NCBI GenBank assembly: GCA_016784545.1
Contig: JADHUM010000026.1
Span: 1 to 49,144, forward strand
Direction of reading: 5' to 3'
Origin: Candidatus Neomarinimicrobiota bacterium
GTDB lineage: Bacteria; Fidelibacterota; UBA8477; JABMPR01
DNA length: 49,144 bases
The first letter of the stretch is position 1. Every line of letters begins with the position of its first letter. Below are positions 15,549-25,461 of the stretch, piece by piece. Under the pieces are notes generated by a model. It was not told the origin of the DNA. It worked only from the letters and a program-made list of their open reading frames with translations, and ran no database searches. The position numbers and the translations under genes were made by a program.

Positions 15549-16796
15549 CTAGAATTGGATTTCACCGGTGAGCCACATCCAGATGGCTACACCCATGAGA
15601 TTTATTAGTGACAAGGGAAGGAGCACGTTCCAACTGACATACATGAGTTGATCCACACGTAATCGAGGGAATGTCCAGCGAAACCACATCAATAAGAAGA
15701 TGATGGTTCCAACTTTCATCAACATCCAGAAAATACCTGGAGAAGCCATCCAGATTGCAAAACCCGGAAATAACCAGGCTGATATGGTAATGACCAGACT
15801 CAAACCCACGGGATAAACCGAAAGCCGTCCGGATTTAGCTCGAACAAAGAGTGTCCACAGGATGGCTACAATGGTGATGATGGTAAAACCAATCTGAGTG
15901 TCCTGATAATCAGCAAAAGGACTTTGCCATCCACCAAGGAAAACGATGGAAACCAGAAAAGCGACCAGAGTGGCATTGGCATATTCAGATAAGAAGAATA
16001 GTGCCCAGCGCAGTCCTGAAAACTCAGTCATAAAGCCAGCCACCAGTTCTGATTCTGATTCTGGAATATCAAAGGGGGTTCGGTTTATCTCAGCAGTGGC
16101 TCCGATGAGATACACGAAGGCCGCCATAAAGAGAAAGGGACTATGAAAGATGAACCAGTTTGGCAACGGGATGGGAATCCAGTGAAATAGGGTTCCAGTA
16201 CCGGCCTGTGCCTGTATAATAGTTTGGAGATTGAGACTGCCAACCACTGCTACGACAGCAATTAAAGTAATGCCAACAGGGATTTCATATGAGATAATCT
16301 GAGCCGCTGAGCGCATGGCACCATAGAGTGACCATTTATTGTTTGAAGCCCAGCCTGCCATAACAATACCCAACACCACAATGGATGAGATGGATACAAC
16401 ATAGAATAGACCAATATTCATATTGGCTGCCAGCAGGGTATCAGAGAATGGAATAGCCGCAAAGGTAACCACAGAGGCAACCAGAATAACCCAGGGTCCT
16501 ACCACAAAGAGGATCTTATCAGCCATCTTGGGAATAATATCTTCTTTTTGGAGAAGTTTCAGGGCATCGGCTACCGTTTGCAGGGTACCAAATTTTCCCA
16601 CACGCATGGGTCCCAGACGAACCTGCATAAAGGCCGAAACTTTCCGTTCGATATAGACCAACACAATAGCATTGAGCGCCACAAAGACAAAAATCAGTGC
16701 AGCAACGATAAACAGAGACAATCCCCAGGCTACAGAATTACCCATACCTGATAGGATGTCAAACGAGAGAATCCAGTTAGCAAGTAATTGTATCAT
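15549..16796 (-). CDS. nuoH: NADH-quinone oxidoreductase subunit H
   Basis: Membrane subunit that forms the quinone-access cavity and joins the peripheral and membrane arms. It has 415 residues, longer than E. coli NuoH (325). Signature parts: YIERKVSAFMQVRLGPMRVG, LKLLQKEDIIP, SEIPVG-like ISYEIPVGITLIAVV, and the acidic loop AEINRTPFDIPESESELVAGFMTEFSGL. The stop of nuoD directly abuts its start. Extra length is mostly in the C-terminal membrane part (additional helices after FPRLRVDQLMYVSWNVLLP). Confidence 0.95.
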   Translation of the reverse strand: MIQLLANWILSFDILSGMGNSVAWGLSLFIVAALIFVFVALNAIVLVYIERKVSAFMQVRLGPMRVGKFGTLQTVADALKLLQKEDIIPKMADKILFVVGPWVILVASVVTFAAIPFSDTLLAANMNIGLFYVVSISSIVVLGIVMAGWASNNKWSLYGAMRSAAQIISYEIPVGITLIAVVAVVGSLNLQTIIQAQAGTGTLFHWIPIPLPNWFIFHSPFLFMAAFVYLIGATAEINRTPFDIPESESELVAGFMTEFSGLRWALFFLSEYANATLVAFLVSIVFLGGWQSPFADYQDTQIGFTIITIVAILWTLFVRAKSGRLSVYPVGLSLVITISAWLFPGFAIWMASPGIFWMLMKVGTIIFLLMWFRWTFPRLRVDQLMYVSWNVLLPLSLINLMGVAIWMWLTGEIQF

Positions 16797-17918
16797 TTAG
16801 CGATCAATCTCCCCTAGTACAATGTCCAGACTTCCGAGAATCGCAATGACATCGGAGATCATCCAGCCCTGGCCAATTTCGTTAATAACACTGAGGTTTG
16901 AGAATGCCGGGGAACGCATCTTAAGACGCAGTGGCACATTCTTCCCATCGCTTACTATATAGTAGCCCAGTTCTCCACGAGGATTTTCGCTCCGAAAATA
17001 AATTTCACCCTTCGGAGGACGAATACGGCGTGGAATGGCAGCTTTGACATCACCTTCTACAGGTAGCTGATCCAGTGCCTGACGGATAATTTTTGCACTC
17101 TCACCCATTTCCAGGACACGAACATAATATCTATCCCAACTGTCACCGATGGTACCCTGAAGACCCTGACCCAGTGGAATATCAAAGTCAAAGCGATCGT
17201 AGATTGAATATGGTTCGGTGCGACGGATATCAATATTGACACCTGAAGCCCTCAGGCTGGGACCCGTCACCCCATAATTGATGGCGACTTCAGGGGGCAT
17301 GACCCCAATATCAGCGGCTCTTTCAACAAATATTTTATTACCAGTCAGGATTTGATTGTATTCAGCGACGTGTTCATCAAATGCATCCAGGAATTCGTAG
17401 GTTTTTTCAACAAATCCAGGCGGTACATCGTGAGCCAGACCACCAATCCAGATATAGTTATATAGCAGACGTGCACCGGAAGCCATTTCAAACAGATCAA
17501 GAATAAGTTCACGTTCCCTGAAGCAATAAATAAAGGGAGTGATCGCTCCAACATCCAGACCAAAGGTTCCCACAGCCACGAGATGACTGGCAATTCTTTG
17601 CAGTTCAGCAAAAATAACGCGGAGATACTCAACCCTTTCAGGAAGTTCAATTCCCAACATCTTCTCAACTGCCATGGCATACCCATGTTCACTCCCCATG
17701 GCGGCGAGGTAATCGCAACGACCCGTGAAAGGGGTGACCATCTGATATTCAAGATTTTCAGCATGTTTTTCGAAGGACCGGTGGAGATATCCAATAACAG
17801 GCTCGATATGAGAAACAATCTCGCCATCAGTTCTCAATTTCAGCCTTAACACTCCATGGGTACTGGGGTGCTGAGGTCCCATATTGAGAATCATTTCTTC
17901 AGCGTGGAGGCGGCCCAT
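16797..17918 (-). CDS. nuoD: NADH-quinone oxidoreductase subunit D
   Basis: 49-kDa-type subunit at the quinone-binding site of complex I. The 373 residues match the family throughout: MGPQHPSTHGVLRLKL at the N terminus (quinone-site His), PVIGYLHRSFEKHAE, YLAAMGSEHGYAMAVEKM, GPSLRASGVNIDIRR and C-terminal DVIAILGSLDIVLGEIDR. NuoC and NuoD are separate here rather than fused. Its ATG overlaps the nuoC stop by one base. Confidence 0.97.
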   Translation of the reverse strand: MGRLHAEEMILNMGPQHPSTHGVLRLKLRTDGEIVSHIEPVIGYLHRSFEKHAENLEYQMVTPFTGRCDYLAAMGSEHGYAMAVEKMLGIELPERVEYLRVIFAELQRIASHLVAVGTFGLDVGAITPFIYCFRERELILDLFEMASGARLLYNYIWIGGLAHDVPPGFVEKTYEFLDAFDEHVAEYNQILTGNKIFVERAADIGVMPPEVAINYGVTGPSLRASGVNIDIRRTEPYSIYDRFDFDIPLGQGLQGTIGDSWDRYYVRVLEMGESAKIIRQALDQLPVEGDVKAAIPRRIRPPKGEIYFRSENPRGELGYYIVSDGKNVPLRLKMRSPAFSNLSVINEIGQGWMISDVIAILGSLDIVLGEIDR

Positions 17919-18433
17919 TATTTCACCTTCTCTATGCGCATGCCACGGTAAAACTCAGCAGGCACATAATCTTTTCTCAGAGGATAACCTTCCCAATCGT
18001 CTTCCATAAGAATACGTTTCAGATCGGGATGACCCTCAAAAATGATTCCATATAAATCAAAAGCTTCCCGCTCGTGCCAGTCAGCAGTTCTGTGAATTTC
18101 AGCAATGCTGGCAACTTTGGGATCTTCTCGGGATGTGAATACTTTTAAAGTGATATAATGTTTAAGCTCGGTTGAGACCAGATGGTAGATAACACTAAAT
18201 TCAGTTTCCACACCAGCATCATGACCAGCCAGATTCATGAGTGAATCAAACTGAAGCCTCTCATCATTCTTGAGATGCGTGACAACTTTAGCAATTGCAG
18301 ATGCATCTACAACTACGGTAGGATTGTGTGTACCTTCTTCCATAAACTCGATGATCATGTCACCGAATTTCTTGGCAAGGCCTTCGAAAATTTCTTGCTC
18401 AGTCACGTCAGTCTTCTTTCTTTTCCAGAACAT
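17918..18433 (-). CDS. nuoC: NADH-quinone oxidoreductase subunit C
   Basis: 30-kDa-type subunit of the complex I connecting module. The C-terminal signature is clear: [44 protein letters not shown]. The start is uncertain: ATG at 18433 (26 bases inside nuoB) gives 171 residues beginning MFWKRKKTD, while a GTG at 18406, one base after the nuoB stop, would give a start at [10 protein letters not shown]. Neither has a strong ribosome site. The open frame further upstream lies inside nuoB. Confidence 0.93.
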   Translation of the reverse strand: MFWKRKKTDVTEQEIFEGLAKKFGDMIIEFMEEGTHNPTVVVDASAIAKVVTHLKNDERLQFDSLMNLAGHDAGVETEFSVIYHLVSTELKHYITLKVFTSREDPKVASIAEIHRTADWHEREAFDLYGIIFEGHPDLKRILMEDDWEGYPLRKDYVPAEFYRGMRIEKVK

Positions 18434-18899
18434 GTTCTTCACGCATTTTCTTTTGAAGATGCATGAGACCTTCCAGAAGTGCCTCAGGGCGAGGCGGACA
18501 TCCTGGAATGTAAATATCAACGGGAATAATTTGATCCACCCCTTTTAGAACATGATAACCGTGTTGCCAGTATGGACCACCTGAATTGGCACAGGAGCCC
18601 ATGGAGATAACATATTTTGGCTCTGCCATCTGCTCATATAGACGCTTGACCCGCGTGGCCATCTTTAGTGTGACGGTTCCTGCAACTATCATCACATCAG
18701 CCTGACGAGGCGATGATCTAGGCATGGCGCCAAAACGTTCCAGATCATGACGAGCAGCAGCAGCTGACATCATTTCGATGGCGCAGCAAGCCAACCCGAA
18801 CTGGAAATACCATTCTGAACCGGAACGCGACCAGTTCAGAAGTTTATCTAGAGAGGTAATGAGAATATTCTCATTGAATTTATGGTTTAACGCACCCAT
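18408..18899 (-). CDS. nuoB: NADH-quinone oxidoreductase subunit B
   Basis: Holds the N2 4Fe-4S cluster that passes electrons to quinone. The 163 residues carry the ligands C38 and C39 ([11 protein letters not shown]), C103 ([12 protein letters not shown]) and C134 ([13 protein letters not shown]). Its ATG directly follows the nuoA stop, and its 3' end overlaps the probable nuoC start. Intact and of normal length. Confidence 0.97.
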   Translation of the reverse strand: MGALNHKFNENILITSLDKLLNWSRSGSEWYFQFGLACCAIEMMSAAAARHDLERFGAMPRSSPRQADVMIVAGTVTLKMATRVKRLYEQMAEPKYVISMGSCANSGGPYWQHGYHVLKGVDQIIPVDIYIPGCPPRPEALLEGLMHLQKKMREEHVLEKKED

Positions 18900-19322
18900 T
18901 TATTTGGTCTCCGCTTCGTGAAGCCTGGACGCAGAGTAGCGACCGGTGCCATATTTCAGTTTCATTTTAACCCAATCCAGATCACCCTTGACCCAGACAT
19001 AGGCTAGACCTACCATAAGAATCAACATAAAGACAAAGACTTCTACAAAAGTAAGAAAGCCCATGTCCTTGAAGACGACTGCCCATGGAAAAAGAAAGAC
19101 AACTTCCACATCAAAAATGATAAAAATAAGTGCAACGACATAGAAGCGGATGTTGAATTGAAGCCAACCTTCCCCTTCTGGCACTTCACCACACTCATAG
19201 GTGTTCATTTTATCTTCGGTTGAATTTTTCGGGGAAATAAGCTTTTGTATGATGAAGCCGCAATACATGAGGCCGAAGGCAACAACACCAAAGGCTAAGG
19301 CGATTCCGTAATGTTCCTGCAT
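18900..19322 (-). CDS. nuoA: NADH-quinone oxidoreductase subunit A
   Basis: Small membrane subunit, first gene of the operon. ATG at 19322 with AGAG upstream gives 140 residues beginning MQEHYGIALAFGVV. Three membrane helices are visible and the conserved loop TYECGEVPEGEGWLQFNIRFYVVALIFIIFDVEVVFLFPWA contains the redox-sensitive Cys loop. A longer frame from 19379 lacks family similarity in its added residues. Confidence 0.95.
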   Translation of the reverse strand: MQEHYGIALAFGVVAFGLMYCGFIIQKLISPKNSTEDKMNTYECGEVPEGEGWLQFNIRFYVVALIFIIFDVEVVFLFPWAVVFKDMGFLTFVEVFVFMLILMVGLAYVWVKGDLDWVKMKLKYGTGRYSASRLHEAETK

Positions 19323-19360
19323 GATCTCTAAAGTGCCCTTTCTTTCAACATTGGTGCGCC

Positions 19361-19389
19361 AATATAGACGGTACCCCAAGTCTCTTCAA
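19361..19389 (-). promoter_or_regulatory. Candidate promoter upstream of nuoA
   Basis: TTGAAG (19389-19384) and TATATT (19366-19361) are spaced by 17 bases on the minus strand, about 40 bases before the nuoA ATG. A 7-bp hairpin (TGTGGCA/TGCCACA, within 19445-19470) lies between this and the malic enzyme stop. The promoter is a consensus match only. Confidence 0.3.
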
Positions 19390-19509
19390 GAACCGAATCC
19401 TGTATATTGACAGGTCGTGGTTCCCGTGATTTTCCTAGAGCCAGCTGTGGCAATCTCCATGCCACAATATTTGACTAAAGCATTAAATGTAATACTTAAT
19501 TATGCTGTC

Positions 19510-21786
19510 TTATTCTACCTGCTTTGTGAGTTTTTCCTGTTCTTGGGCATCAACGACTGCAATGGCAGTCATATTGGCAACATCCTGAACGCTGGTTGAA
19601 CCTACCTGGAGAATGTGAACTGGTTTCTCCATACCAACCAGGATAGGACCGATGGCCTCTGCACCACTCAAACGGTGGACAAGTTTATAGCTGATATTAC
19701 TGGATTGAAGATCGGGAAAAATAAGAACATTTGCTGACCCCTTCAGCTTGCTAAAAGGATAATGTTCTTTTTGAATGTCCGGCATAATAGCCAGATCAGC
19801 ATTCATTTCTCCATCAATCATCAAATCCGGATCTTTTTCCCGAACCAGTCGCACCGCTTCACTCATCTTTTTCGCATAGGGATGGCTGGACGACCCAAAG
19901 TTTGAGAAGCTTAGCATGGCTACTCGAGGCGTCATCCGCAAACGACGTGCTTCCTCGGCTGCCATGAGGGCAATTTCAGAGAGTACTTCGGCTGAGGGAT
20001 CAATATTAACTGAAACATCTGCAAAGATTTTCATCCCCTCTTTGAAGATGAGCAGGAATAAACCTGCCACCTGCTTCATCCCTTTTCTCGGTTTTATGAT
20101 TTGCAATACTGGTCTGAGTGCATCAGGATACTGCTGGGTAATACCGGATATCATGGCATCTGCTTCACCCATGTGCAGCATCATCGCTGCAAAAGAATGG
20201 CGGCTCTCCATAAATCGCTTGGCGCCACTCAGGGTAACCCCTTTGCGTTGTCTCATTTTGTAGAATTCGCCGATGAATTCCGCACGACGCTCACACTTGT
20301 CAGGATCGACTATTTCAACCCCTTTCAATGAGATATTCAACTTCTTTGCGATAGCTCGAATCTTCTTCTTGGGACCCACCAGGACAGGTTTTGCTATGCC
20401 CTCCTGGAGAATAAGGTTACTCGCCCGGATGATACGAGGATTTTCGCCTTCAGGATAGATCACTCGTTTGGGAGCAGCCTTGGCTCGATTATAGAGCGTG
20501 CGCATGAACTCACGGCCTTTTCCAAGTCGGGCTTCCAACTCCTCTCTATACTGATCAAGATCAATGGTGCGCTGGGCGACCCCGGTCTTCATGGCGGCTT
20601 CGGCCACAGCCACAGATTCCCAAAGGAGCACCCGAGGATCGAAAGGTTTTGGAATCAGATAGTCACGACCAAATTCAATGTGATCCAACCCATAAATTTG
20701 TATCACTTCATCTGGTGTATCTTCTTTTGCCAGAGCAGCAAGTGCCAGGGTAGCAGCTACCTTCATTTCTTCATTAATTGTAGTTGCCTGAACATCCAGA
20801 GCTCCCCGGAAGATAAAAGGGAAACCCAGGACATTATTCACCTGGTTGGGATAGTCTGAACGTCCTGTTCCCATGATGGCATCAGGGCGAGCGGCCATGG
20901 CATCGGGATAGGTAATTTCCGGATCAGGATTGGCCATGGCAAAAATAATTGGATTGGGAGCCATGGTTTTTAAATCATCACCGACAATGATATCTTTCTT
21001 GGAGAGACCAATAAATACATCCGCCCCGTCCAGGGCTTGCTGGAGCGTTCTGTGTTTGGTGTCATTGGCAAAGGGCAGCTTGTACTCATTCATACCTTCC
21101 GTACGGCCCTTATAAATGACCCCTTTGGAGTCACACATGATCAAATTCTCACGTCGAGCACCCATGCGGATGTAGTGTTCGCTACACGAGAGTGCCGATG
21201 CTCCGGCACCAGAGACCACAATCCGGATATCCCCCATTTTTTTGCCAGCGACCTCTACAGCGTTGAGGAGTGCCGCAGCTGAAATAATCGCAGTTCCATG
21301 CTGATCATCATGAAAGACAGGAATATTCATCACTTCCCGAAGTTTTTGCTCGATATAAAAACATTCTGGCGATTTGATATCCTCCAGATTGATGCCCCCA
21401 AATGTGGGCTCCAGCAATTTGACCGCATTGATAAATTCGTCTGGATCTTCAGTATCAACTTCCAGATCAAAGACATCGATATCTGCAAATCTTTTAAACA
21501 GAACGCCTTTGCCTTCCATGACGGGCTTTCCAGCCAGAGCTCCAATATTACCCAAACCAAGAACGGCGGTACCATTGGATATGACAGCAACCAGATTGCC
21601 TTTGGCAGTGTATTCGTTTGCAAGCGCAGGATTTTCAGCAATCGCCAAACAAGGGTATGCAACACCTGGAGAATATGCCAGACTCAGATCCCTTTGTGTT
21701 GCAAAAGGCTTGGTGGAGATGACTTCAATTTTTCCCTTACGGATTCCCATGCTGTGATAAGCGAGAGCGTCTTTCTTTGTGATCAT
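19510..21786 (-). CDS. maeB: NADP-dependent malic enzyme, MaeB type
   Basis: Converts malate to pyruvate and CO2 with reduction of NADP+ (or NAD+). At 758 residues it is the long two-domain form. Residues 1 to about 425 are malic enzyme: [34 protein letters not shown], a Rossmann motif [12 protein letters not shown] and [14 protein letters not shown]. From about 430 to the end it resembles phosphotransacetylase ([50 protein letters not shown]). In known MaeB enzymes this second domain is regulatory and binds acetyl-CoA. It is the last gene of the minus-strand group below the aminotransferase, 86 bases apart with an 11-bp hairpin between. Confidence 0.95.
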   Translation of the reverse strand: MITKKDALAYHSMGIRKGKIEVISTKPFATQRDLSLAYSPGVAYPCLAIAENPALANEYTAKGNLVAVISNGTAVLGLGNIGALAGKPVMEGKGVLFKRFADIDVFDLEVDTEDPDEFINAVKLLEPTFGGINLEDIKSPECFYIEQKLREVMNIPVFHDDQHGTAIISAAALLNAVEVAGKKMGDIRIVVSGAGASALSCSEHYIRMGARRENLIMCDSKGVIYKGRTEGMNEYKLPFANDTKHRTLQQALDGADVFIGLSKKDIIVGDDLKTMAPNPIIFAMANPDPEITYPDAMAARPDAIMGTGRSDYPNQVNNVLGFPFIFRGALDVQATTINEEMKVAATLALAALAKEDTPDEVIQIYGLDHIEFGRDYLIPKPFDPRVLLWESVAVAEAAMKTGVAQRTIDLDQYREELEARLGKGREFMRTLYNRAKAAPKRVIYPEGENPRIIRASNLILQEGIAKPVLVGPKKKIRAIAKKLNISLKGVEIVDPDKCERRAEFIGEFYKMRQRKGVTLSGAKRFMESRHSFAAMMLHMGEADAMISGITQQYPDALRPVLQIIKPRKGMKQVAGLFLLIFKEGMKIFADVSVNIDPSAEVLSEIALMAAEEARRLRMTPRVAMLSFSNFGSSSHPYAKKMSEAVRLVREKDPDLMIDGEMNADLAIMPDIQKEHYPFSKLKGSANVLIFPDLQSSNISYKLVHRLSGAEAIGPILVGMEKPVHILQVGSTSVQDVANMTAIAVVDAQEQEKLTKQVE

Positions 21787-21805
21787 ATAAACCTATCCAA
21801 AATCA

Positions 21806-21834
21806 AGATGACATCTCCAAAGAAGATGTCATCT
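21806..21834 (-). terminator. Perfect 11-bp hairpin between aminotransferase and maeB
   Basis: AGATGACATCT (21806-21816) and AGATGTCATCT (21824-21834) pair fully around a 7-base loop. On the minus strand only TGATTTTGG follows, a poor T run, so it may be a partial terminator, a processing site or a 5' leader element of maeB. Confidence 0.5.
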
Positions 21835-21872
21835 GGTTAAAAAACTAATATTAAAAGCAGGATGTATCGAGG

Positions 21873-23066
21873 CTACTCCCAGAAGCTTTTTAGGGCTGCC
21901 AGTCCTTCCTGAATCTGATCCACATTAATACCACTATATGCAAATCGAATGAAGACTTTCTCCTCACCAGGCAAGGGTCTGCCAAAGTGCTCACGGGAAC
22001 AGAAGGATACGCCTGTCTCATAGAGGGCGTCCAGACGGAATTTGGAAGATTCTGTATAGCCCTTCCGCTTGAATATGTCTGTCACATCTGGAAACAGATA
22101 GAATGTCGTTTCTGGTTTGGAAACCTTTACGCCATCGATAGCCAGAAGGGCATCCACCAGGGCATCGCGTCTAAGCTTCAATTGATCAAGAATATCATTC
22201 TGAGGTCCTGCAGGTCCACTCAAACAAGCCAGACCAGCCATCTGAACAAAATGATTGGAGCAAGACTCCTGGTTGGTATTGAATTTTGAGATGGCTTCAA
22301 TCACATCCTCTGGTCCAGCAGCACAACCGAGACGCCAACCTGTCATGGCAAATTTCTTTGAAAAAGTATACAGGATAACGGTCCGTTCTGCCATATCAGG
22401 CAGTGAGGCAATACTTTTACTGCGACCGGAATAACGAACTTCAAAATAAGCTTCATCTGAGAGCACCCACAGGTCATGTTTGATGGCCAGGTCTGCTATC
22501 CACTTCATTTCCGCTTCAGTTGACTCCGCACCGATGGGATTCTGATAATTATTATAAATAATCACTGTCGTCTTATCAGTAATCTGATTCTCAATTTCTT
22601 CTTTGTTAATGGCAAAACCAGTTTCAGTAGTCACATAGCCATATGGCAGGGCTTTGCCCCCGAGGTATTCAATCTGAGATTCATAAATTGGATAACCGGG
22701 ATTGGGATATAAGGCTTCTGCACCTTCTTCCAGGAGTACACCCAGAAATTTACCAATAACTGGTTTACCACCGGGTTGAACTGAAATATTCTCTGCCGTG
22801 TAATTAAGCCCGCGCGCCATACCAATATCTTCAGCCAGGGCTTCGCGTAGTGGCATAATGCCAGGACCGGGAGCATAGCCTGTTTTTCCATCACGGGCAG
22901 CTTTGGTGGCTGCATCTCTGATATACTCTGGTGTAGTAATGTTCATGTCACCCAGATGAAATGGGTAAACCTTGTTTCCCTTGGCAGACCAGGCTGCTGC
23001 ATCAGCGCCCACTGCAAAGGCGGTCTCTGTTCCCAGACGGCCATAACGATTTGCAAATTTTCTCAT
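21873..23066 (-). CDS. Class I PLP-dependent aminotransferase
   Basis: A 397-residue fold-type I aminotransferase of the aspartate/LL-DAP class. PLP-lysine is Lys237 in FSKKFAMTGWRLG; Asp204 and Tyr207 lie in SDEAY, and YNNYQNPIGAES is the substrate/phosphate-side block. Residues 62-70 (TGYAPGPGI) form the usual N-terminal glycine loop. The substrate cannot be read from sequence; aspartate, alanine or aromatic amino acids are possible. AGAGGT precedes the ATG. It follows the transketolase gene by 29 bases, so both are probably co-transcribed. Confidence 0.9.
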   Translation of the reverse strand: MRKFANRYGRLGTETAFAVGADAAAWSAKGNKVYPFHLGDMNITTPEYIRDAATKAARDGKTGYAPGPGIMPLREALAEDIGMARGLNYTAENISVQPGGKPVIGKFLGVLLEEGAEALYPNPGYPIYESQIEYLGGKALPYGYVTTETGFAINKEEIENQITDKTTVIIYNNYQNPIGAESTEAEMKWIADLAIKHDLWVLSDEAYFEVRYSGRSKSIASLPDMAERTVILYTFSKKFAMTGWRLGCAAGPEDVIEAISKFNTNQESCSNHFVQMAGLACLSGPAGPQNDILDQLKLRRDALVDALLAIDGVKVSKPETTFYLFPDVTDIFKRKGYTESSKFRLDALYETGVSFCSREHFGRPLPGEEKVFIRFAYSGINVDQIQEGLAALKSFWE

Positions 23067-23095
23067 TTTAAACCTCTATAATAATCGTCGGGAAG

Positions 23096-25420
23096 TTAGA
23101 CCATTCCCAGGCGTTTCATGCGTGCTTCACGATCGTTGGCAAAACGTTCAATACCTTCCAGCAACCAACGCTCAGAGAGATGGGCTTCTTCCATCACTTC
23201 TTCCAGAGATCCACCAGACCTCCAATTATCATCCCAATCCGCAGTCATGGCATACTCGATTGACAGGCGGTTGCCTGTCCAATCCTGCATGGCGATGGCG
23301 GAGCCATTTGTGATGAAGGTAGAATTCAGCCAGTCTGCGTCACTTACTGTCTCCTGACGATAGGCTTCGGACTGCAAGGCAAATAGCTGTGGACTTCCGG
23401 CAGCCACAAGTTTCACGTTCAGACCACGCTTATCGAGTTCGGGCAACAATTTGAGCAAATTAGCGGTGGTGGCTGTACCCTGCACAAAGATGGTACCCAT
23501 TTTGGGACGATCAGATTTGTAATCGCGGATAATATAAGCGCCTTTGGCAGCGTCCATATAGGAGGCCATACCCAGTTTCTTGCGATCTGGTATTTCAACA
23601 CCAGGTCGAGTAAGATGGAGGGCAATAATAGGTACATCGGTTGCCAGAGCGGCTGTCAGCATGGGAGCAACTTCATTGTGTTCCCATGGATACAGATTGA
23701 TGACTTTTCCCTTGGGGAAGAGCTGCGTAACTGCAGGAGAATAAATACCAAAATGAGTTCGTGAGTCCTCGGCAGTTTCCGGTCCAGAGTGACCGGCAAC
23801 CCAGATGACCTTTCCTAATTTTACATCGGCGTCTTGCACCATCTGACTGAAGATTCTAAAAGAACCATATTTTAGATAGGAAAAAGATCCATAGGTAGAG
23901 CACGCTGCAAAGAACCCATTAAAATCTGCTTCTGGCGTTTTTGAAAAATTGGTTGCTGCAATTCCAGTACAGATACCAGCATTGGCAAATTCGGTTATCG
24001 CTTGTGGCAGCATGGTTCCTTTGGTATTGTCCTTTCGGTCATAGAACCCATACCCGGGAGTATCCCCGAAATCTTTTCCAAAACCAGAAATATTGGTGGA
24101 GTCTGCCAGGTCTGCAGACATGGCCAGCACCAACGGACGGCCATAATTTTTACTGACATAGGCGTTCAAATAGGATGCATACTTTGAGAAACCGCCACGG
24201 TTGGGAGCCACTTCACCTGGCTTCACAAAAAGTTCTGGTGGTAATGATTTGAGATCTGTTAAGACGGGATCATTCAGGGGGTTTCTTGAGGTATCAATCC
24301 ATACGCTTTGATTGTCTTCAGGAACAGCCTCTCCCAGCTCCACCAGGCGATCTGCCAGATAGTTGAGTAATTCAGGATCCTGATTAAATACTTCAAATAC
24401 TTTTTCCATATTGATGCGGGCTTGTTCTGTCCGCTCAGCCTTGGTGTCTGGTCCTGCTTCCCCCATCCCATCAAACTGGATTCCGTATTTATCAGTAAAT
24501 TCTTGTTTTGTCTGCCAGTAAGTAGGATTATTGAATTTGTGAGCTGCACCATGTGATTTGTTATCATAAACGCCATACCCGCGACCTTTACGGGTTTTAA
24601 ACCAGGCCATTGCCGGAGCACCTTCTGAGTTTTCATCAAAAGCCATTTCCTGAAGCGCAGTATTAACACTTTCCCATTCGGATCCGTTTTCGGTGCCAAA
24701 TACACGCCAGCCATGGGGAGCGAACCAGTCTTTTGGTGTCCCATAGACAACTGATGAAAAGGGGCGATCATCTATTCCAAAATCATTCCAGTCAACGAGA
24801 AAATGGAGATTCCCCAGACCCAAACCATAAGCGGAATTGAGGGATTCATGGGTCACCCCTGGAGTCAAACCCCCTTCACCTTCCACAGCAAAAACACGGA
24901 CATCCTCAGCACCGACATACTTCAGGGCCATGGCTTCACCAACGGCAACAGGCATACCATGTCCGGATGGTCCGGTATTGGCCTTAAAAATATTGGTTTT
25001 TCCAGCCATCTCAGCATGTCCAGGTAGACCGCCTTTATTTCTCAGGGTAAGCAGATCCTCCCAGGTTAAGACACGATCTGCAGACCCCAGGTAATAGCGT
25101 TCATCATTGGTTTCAGCATATTTACGACGCAAAGATTCATTCAGGACAGCCAGGAGAGCATATATACCTGGAACAACATGACCGGCAGAAAGGATAAATT
25201 TATCACCAAATCGTTTTTGTGGATTCCTGATATCCCAGCGCATTGGACCACCTAAAAATAGTGAAACCAACATATGTACTTTGGAACGCGAGCCTCCAGG
25301 ATGACCGCTTTGTCTTAGATTCAGCATAATATCAATGAGCTGATCTGTCATATCCTTGATTTTTTCCCACTTGGGATAAATTTCCGGTGCCTTTTGCAAT
25401 TTCGATGCTTCAGTTGTCAT
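23096..25420 (-). CDS. Transketolase-like ThDP enzyme, divergent
   Basis: A 774-residue protein with the three-domain plan of transketolase: PP domain (about 20-330), Pyr domain (about 400-580, NRGGFSKYASYLN and LAMSADLADSTNISGFGKDF) and C-terminal domain. It keeps His residues in HPGG (H40), SAGHVVPG (H81) and GPSGHG (H154). It differs from canonical transketolase at the cofactor site: residues 181-184 read GEGG where GDG is usual, so the metal-ligand Asp is Glu182, though Asn212 in DWNDFGID is kept. It is also some 100 residues longer than E. coli TktA (663). GAGGGA precedes the ATG. It lies after the Rrf2 gene and before an aminotransferase. A sugar or 2-oxoacid substrate is not decided by the sequence. 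Confidence 0.85.
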   Translation of the reverse strand: MTTEASKLQKAPEIYPKWEKIKDMTDQLIDIMLNLRQSGHPGGSRSKVHMLVSLFLGGPMRWDIRNPQKRFGDKFILSAGHVVPGIYALLAVLNESLRRKYAETNDERYYLGSADRVLTWEDLLTLRNKGGLPGHAEMAGKTNIFKANTGPSGHGMPVAVGEAMALKYVGAEDVRVFAVEGEGGLTPGVTHESLNSAYGLGLGNLHFLVDWNDFGIDDRPFSSVVYGTPKDWFAPHGWRVFGTENGSEWESVNTALQEMAFDENSEGAPAMAWFKTRKGRGYGVYDNKSHGAAHKFNNPTYWQTKQEFTDKYGIQFDGMGEAGPDTKAERTEQARINMEKVFEVFNQDPELLNYLADRLVELGEAVPEDNQSVWIDTSRNPLNDPVLTDLKSLPPELFVKPGEVAPNRGGFSKYASYLNAYVSKNYGRPLVLAMSADLADSTNISGFGKDFGDTPGYGFYDRKDNTKGTMLPQAITEFANAGICTGIAATNFSKTPEADFNGFFAACSTYGSFSYLKYGSFRIFSQMVQDADVKLGKVIWVAGHSGPETAEDSRTHFGIYSPAVTQLFPKGKVINLYPWEHNEVAPMLTAALATDVPIIALHLTRPGVEIPDRKKLGMASYMDAAKGAYIIRDYKSDRPKMGTIFVQGTATTANLLKLLPELDKRGLNVKLVAAGSPQLFALQSEAYRQETVSDADWLNSTFITNGSAIAMQDWTGNRLSIEYAMTADWDDNWRSGGSLEEVMEEAHLSERWLLEGIERFANDREARMKRLGMV

Positions 25421-25461
25421 GTTTCCCTCATTTGAATCTTATTTACAAAACCTTGTAGCGT

